DNA from: Frankiales bacterium
GTDB taxonomy: Bacteria > Actinomycetota > Actinomycetes > Mycobacteriales > SCTD01
Direction: 5' to 3'
DNA: 7,852 nucleotides
Assembly: GCA_025965755.1 (NCBI GenBank)
Contig: JAOPWI010000348.1
Span: 1-7,852 of the forward strand
Made by a program: the position numbers and the translations under genes. Under the pieces are notes generated by a model. That model saw nothing but the letters and a program-made list of their open reading frames with translations, was not told the DNA's origin and searched no databases. Positions within the stretch are counted from its first letter, which is position 1. The number at the start of each line of letters is the position of its first letter. Shown in pieces: positions 6,209 through 7,852 of this stretch.

Positions 6209-7216
6209 GATCCCGGCGGCGGACAGGCCGGCCGTCTCGGGCAGGCCCAGCATCAGGTTGGCGCACTGCAGCGCCTGCCCCGCGGCGCCCTTGACCAGGT
6301 TGTCGAGCGCGCTGACGACGACCGCCCGGCCGGCGTCCACGTCCACCGTGACCTGCAGCTGGCAGACGTTGCTCCCGACCGTCGCCGCGGTGTGCGGCCA
6401 GCGGCCCCGCGGCAGCACGTGGACGAACGGCTCATCGGCGTACTGAGCCTGGAGCGCGTCGCGCAGCTGGTCCTCGGTCGCCGTGGTGCGGGCGGTGCAG
6501 GTGGCCAGGATGCCGCGGGGCATCGGCGCGAGCACCGGCGTGAACGACAGGGTGACCGGCCCGCCGCCGACCCTGGTCAGCGTCTGCCGGATCTCGGGGC
6601 CGTGCTGGTGGGCGCCGACCTTGTACGCCGACAGGTCGCCCATGACCTCGCTGCCGAGCAGGCTGGCCTTGGCGCCGCGGCCCGCGCCGCTGGTGCCGCT
6701 GGCGGCCACGACGACCAGGTCCTGGGCCTGGACCAGCCCGGCCGCCAGCAGCGGCGCGAGCGCCAGGGCGACAGCGGTCGGATAGCAGCCCGGGCCGGCG
6801 ACCCGGGTCTGGCCGGCCAGGTCGGCGCGGAACAGCTCCGGCAGGCCGTACGGCCACTGCCCGGCGTACGCGGTGCCGTAGAAGCGCGTCCAGTCCGCCG
6901 CGCTGCCCAGCCGGTGGTCGGCACCGAGATCGACGACCGGCAGCCCGGGCGGCAGGGCCCGGGCCAGCGCGGCGCTCTCGCCGTGCGGCAGCGCCAGAAA
7001 GACCACGTCGGCCTCGGCCAGCGTCGCGGCGTCGGTGGCGGCGAACGTGCGGTCACCCAGCTGCGGCAGCTGCGGGTGCAGGTCGGTCACGGGCAGGCCC
7101 GCGCTGCTGCCGGCCGCCACCGGGCCGACCGACAGCTCGGGGTGGCCGAGCAGCAGGCGCAGCAGCTCGCCGCCGGCGTACCCGCTGGCTCCGGCAACCG
7201 CCGCTGTCATCCCCAT
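6200..7216 (-). CDS. argC: N-acetyl-gamma-glutamyl-phosphate reductase
   Basis: NADPH-dependent reduction of N-acetylglutamyl phosphate to N-acetylglutamate semialdehyde. The product is 338 residues, near the family length. The Rossmann dinucleotide motif GASGYAGGE is at 9-17, LPHGES at 76-81, catalytic Cys144 in GPGCYPTA, and the His pair of HQHGPEI (203-209) contains the catalytic histidine. Two ATGs are possible, 7216 and 7210. The upstream one is preferred: it has AAGG 8 nt before it and a -10-like TAAGGT exactly 7 nt before it, while the second would have its G-run directly abutting. It is the first gene of the arg operon, 56 bp after pheT, with an ARG box in the gap. The stop overlaps the argJ start. 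Confidence 0.96.
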   Translation of the reverse strand: MGMTAAVAGASGYAGGELLRLLLGHPELSVGPVAAGSSAGLPVTDLHPQLPQLGDRTFAATDAATLAEADVVFLALPHGESAALARALPPGLPVVDLGADHRLGSAADWTRFYGTAYAGQWPYGLPELFRADLAGQTRVAGPGCYPTAVALALAPLLAAGLVQAQDLVVVAASGTSGAGRGAKASLLGSEVMGDLSAYKVGAHQHGPEIRQTLTRVGGGPVTLSFTPVLAPMPRGILATCTARTTATEDQLRDALQAQYADEPFVHVLPRGRWPHTAATVGSNVCQLQVTVDVDAGRAVVVSALDNLVKGAAGQALQCANLMLGLPETAGLSAAGIAP

Positions 7217-7223
7217 GTCCGCA

Positions 7224-7252
7224 ACCTTACACGGTCGCTTGCATGCTTATTC
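7224..7252 (-). promoter_or_regulatory. Likely arg operon promoter, possibly leaderless
   Basis: TAAGGT at 7229-7224 fits the actinobacterial -10 pattern TAnnnT. Seven bases separate it from the A of the argC ATG at 7216, which would place transcription start at or next to the start codon, as in leaderless mRNAs. The matching -35 position (about 7252-7247, GAATAA, or TGAATA one base earlier) is a poor match but lies in the ARG box. The same AAGG could instead act as a Shine-Dalgarno if transcription starts further upstream. Confidence 0.55.
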
Positions 7253-7253
7253 A
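7240..7253. promoter_or_regulatory. ARG box (ArgR operator) upstream of argC
   Basis: The plus strand reads TGCAT-GCTT-ATTCA (minus strand TGAAT-AAGC-ATGCA). This has the 5-4-5 layout of ArgR half-operators such as the E. coli consensus TGAAT-N4-ATTCA, with one of the ten arm bases different, and it is the most AT-rich patch in the window. It sits 24 bp before the argC ATG and covers the predicted -35 region, so bound ArgR would block RNA polymerase. No other such site was seen in the window. Confidence 0.75.
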
Positions 7254-7272
7254 GCGGCGGCGCGCGGCCGGC

Positions 7273-7852
7273 TCAGGACCGCAGAACGGCTCCCGTGCGC
7301 CGACCGGCCTCCGCGATGGCCGCGTCGCGGGCGCCGAGCACCTCGACGTCGGTGAGGGTGCGGTCCGGGGCGCGCAGGCGCAGCCCGTACGCCAGGGAGC
7401 GCGCACCCTCGCCGACCTGCGGGCCGGTGTAGACGTCGAACAGCCGCAGCGCCTCGAGCAGCTCGCCGGCCCCGTCGCGCAGCGCCGCCTCGACGTCGGC
7501 GGCCGGCACCGACACGGGCACGACGAGCGCGACGTCGACGGTGGCCGGCGGGTAGTGCGACACCGACGGTGCCGGGACCGGACCGCGGGCCGCCGCGGCG
7601 GCGACCAGCACGTCCAGATCGACCTCGCCGGCGCAGGTGCGGACCGGCAGCTCGAGGGCGGCGACCACCCGCGGATGCAGCTCACCGGCCAGGCCCACGC
7701 GCTGGCCGTCGAGCACCACCTCGGCGCAGCGGCCGGGGTGGAACGGTCCGGACGCGGCCTGCCGGACGGTGAGCTGCAGCGACAGGGCGCGCCCGACGGC
7801 CAGCACCGCGTCGACCGCGGCGTCCCACGAGGCCGGCGCGCCGGCGAGCACG
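7273..7852 (-). CDS. pheT: Phenylalanyl-tRNA synthetase beta subunit, C-terminal part
   Basis: Partial gene; its 5' part lies beyond the right edge. The 192 residues visible start in the end of the catalytic-like core (the GPFHPGRCAEV and GLAGELHP region) and finish with the ferredoxin-fold anticodon-binding (FDX-ACB) domain: SHYPPATVDVALVV, LRLFDVYTG, GEGARSLAYGLRLRAPDRTLTD, ending RTGAVLRS and a TGA at 7275-7273. The beta subunit joins PheS in an alpha2beta2 enzyme that charges tRNA-Phe; the FDX-ACB domain contacts the tRNA anticodon region. Lying directly before argC is the common actinobacterial arrangement. The frame is intact. Confidence 0.97.
   Translation of the reverse strand, partial: VLAGAPASWDAAVDAVLAVGRALSLQLTVRQAASGPFHPGRCAEVVLDGQRVGLAGELHPRVVAALELPVRTCAGEVDLDVLVAAAAARGPVPAPSVSHYPPATVDVALVVPVSVPAADVEAALRDGAGELLEALRLFDVYTGPQVGEGARSLAYGLRLRAPDRTLTDVEVLGARDAAIAEAGRRTGAVLRS

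Larger units (their letters stand above)
7217..7272. other. Only intergenic gap, pheT to argC
   Basis: The gap of 56 bp holds the ARG box and the argC promoter elements. The pheT-proximal part (7255-7272) is pure G/C with short self-complementary patches, but no stem followed by a T-run on the minus strand is seen, so there is no convincing intrinsic terminator and readthrough from pheT is possible. Confidence 0.7.

Noticed and set aside
5076..6446. Plus-strand open frame opposite argJ and argC
   Set aside because: Gly/Ala/Val/Arg-rich antisense shadow of two conserved enzymes; no promoter or ribosome site seen.
1..7852. CRISPR array, tRNA or rRNA gene, insertion sequence or phage attachment site
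   Set aside because: No spaced direct repeats, cloverleaf-like segment, transposase-like reading frame or inverted terminal repeats were seen; nearly all bases are taken up by the identified genes.

Overview
The window is a stretch of very GC-rich DNA (roughly 70% or more by eye) with almost every base coding on the minus strand. Gene content and order (end of pheT, then argC-argJ-argB-argD-[response regulator]-argF-argR-argG) are those of the actinobacterial arginine cluster that follows pheST in Mycobacterium and Streptomyces. GTG starts and the TGA stops seen at all eight complete ends fit a high-GC actinomycete. The genus cannot be fixed from the sequence; a Geodermatophilus/Frankia-type lineage is only a guess.

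Layout, in the direction of transcription (right to left). Positions 7852-7273 carry the C-terminal part of pheT (phenylalanyl-tRNA synthetase beta). A 56-bp gap (7272-7217) is the only non-coding DNA. It holds a convincing ARG box (TGCAT-N4-ATTCA on the plus strand) and a TAAGGT -10-like hexamer placed so that the argC transcript could start at its own ATG. Then follow argC (7216-6200), argJ (6203-5052), argB (5055-4171), argD (4174-2987), a single-domain receiver protein (2990-2598), argF (2601-1690), argR (1693-1148) and argG (1151 to beyond position 1; the last few codons are off the window).

The enzymes cover acetylated-glutamate activation and reduction (ArgB, ArgC), transamination (ArgD), acetyl recycling to ornithine (ArgJ), carbamoylation to citrulline (ArgF) and argininosuccinate synthesis (ArgG). 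Only argininosuccinate lyase (argH) is missing, and it would normally lie just past the left edge. ArgR, the arginine-responsive repressor, is encoded inside the operon it presumably controls through the single operator before argC.

Most notable points: (1) a complete CheY-like receiver protein, with all phosphorylation residues, sits between argD and argF and is tightly coupled to both; (2) all seven junctions of the arg operon are identical 4-nt stop/start overlaps (GTGA six times, ATGA once); (3) the argC promoter looks leaderless with the ARG box over its -35 region; (4) ArgR begins with a 4 x 12-bp in-frame tandem repeat; (5) a seven-G run in slippery-heptamer phase lies just before the argF start, in the geometry that a -1 shift would fuse the receiver protein to ArgF.
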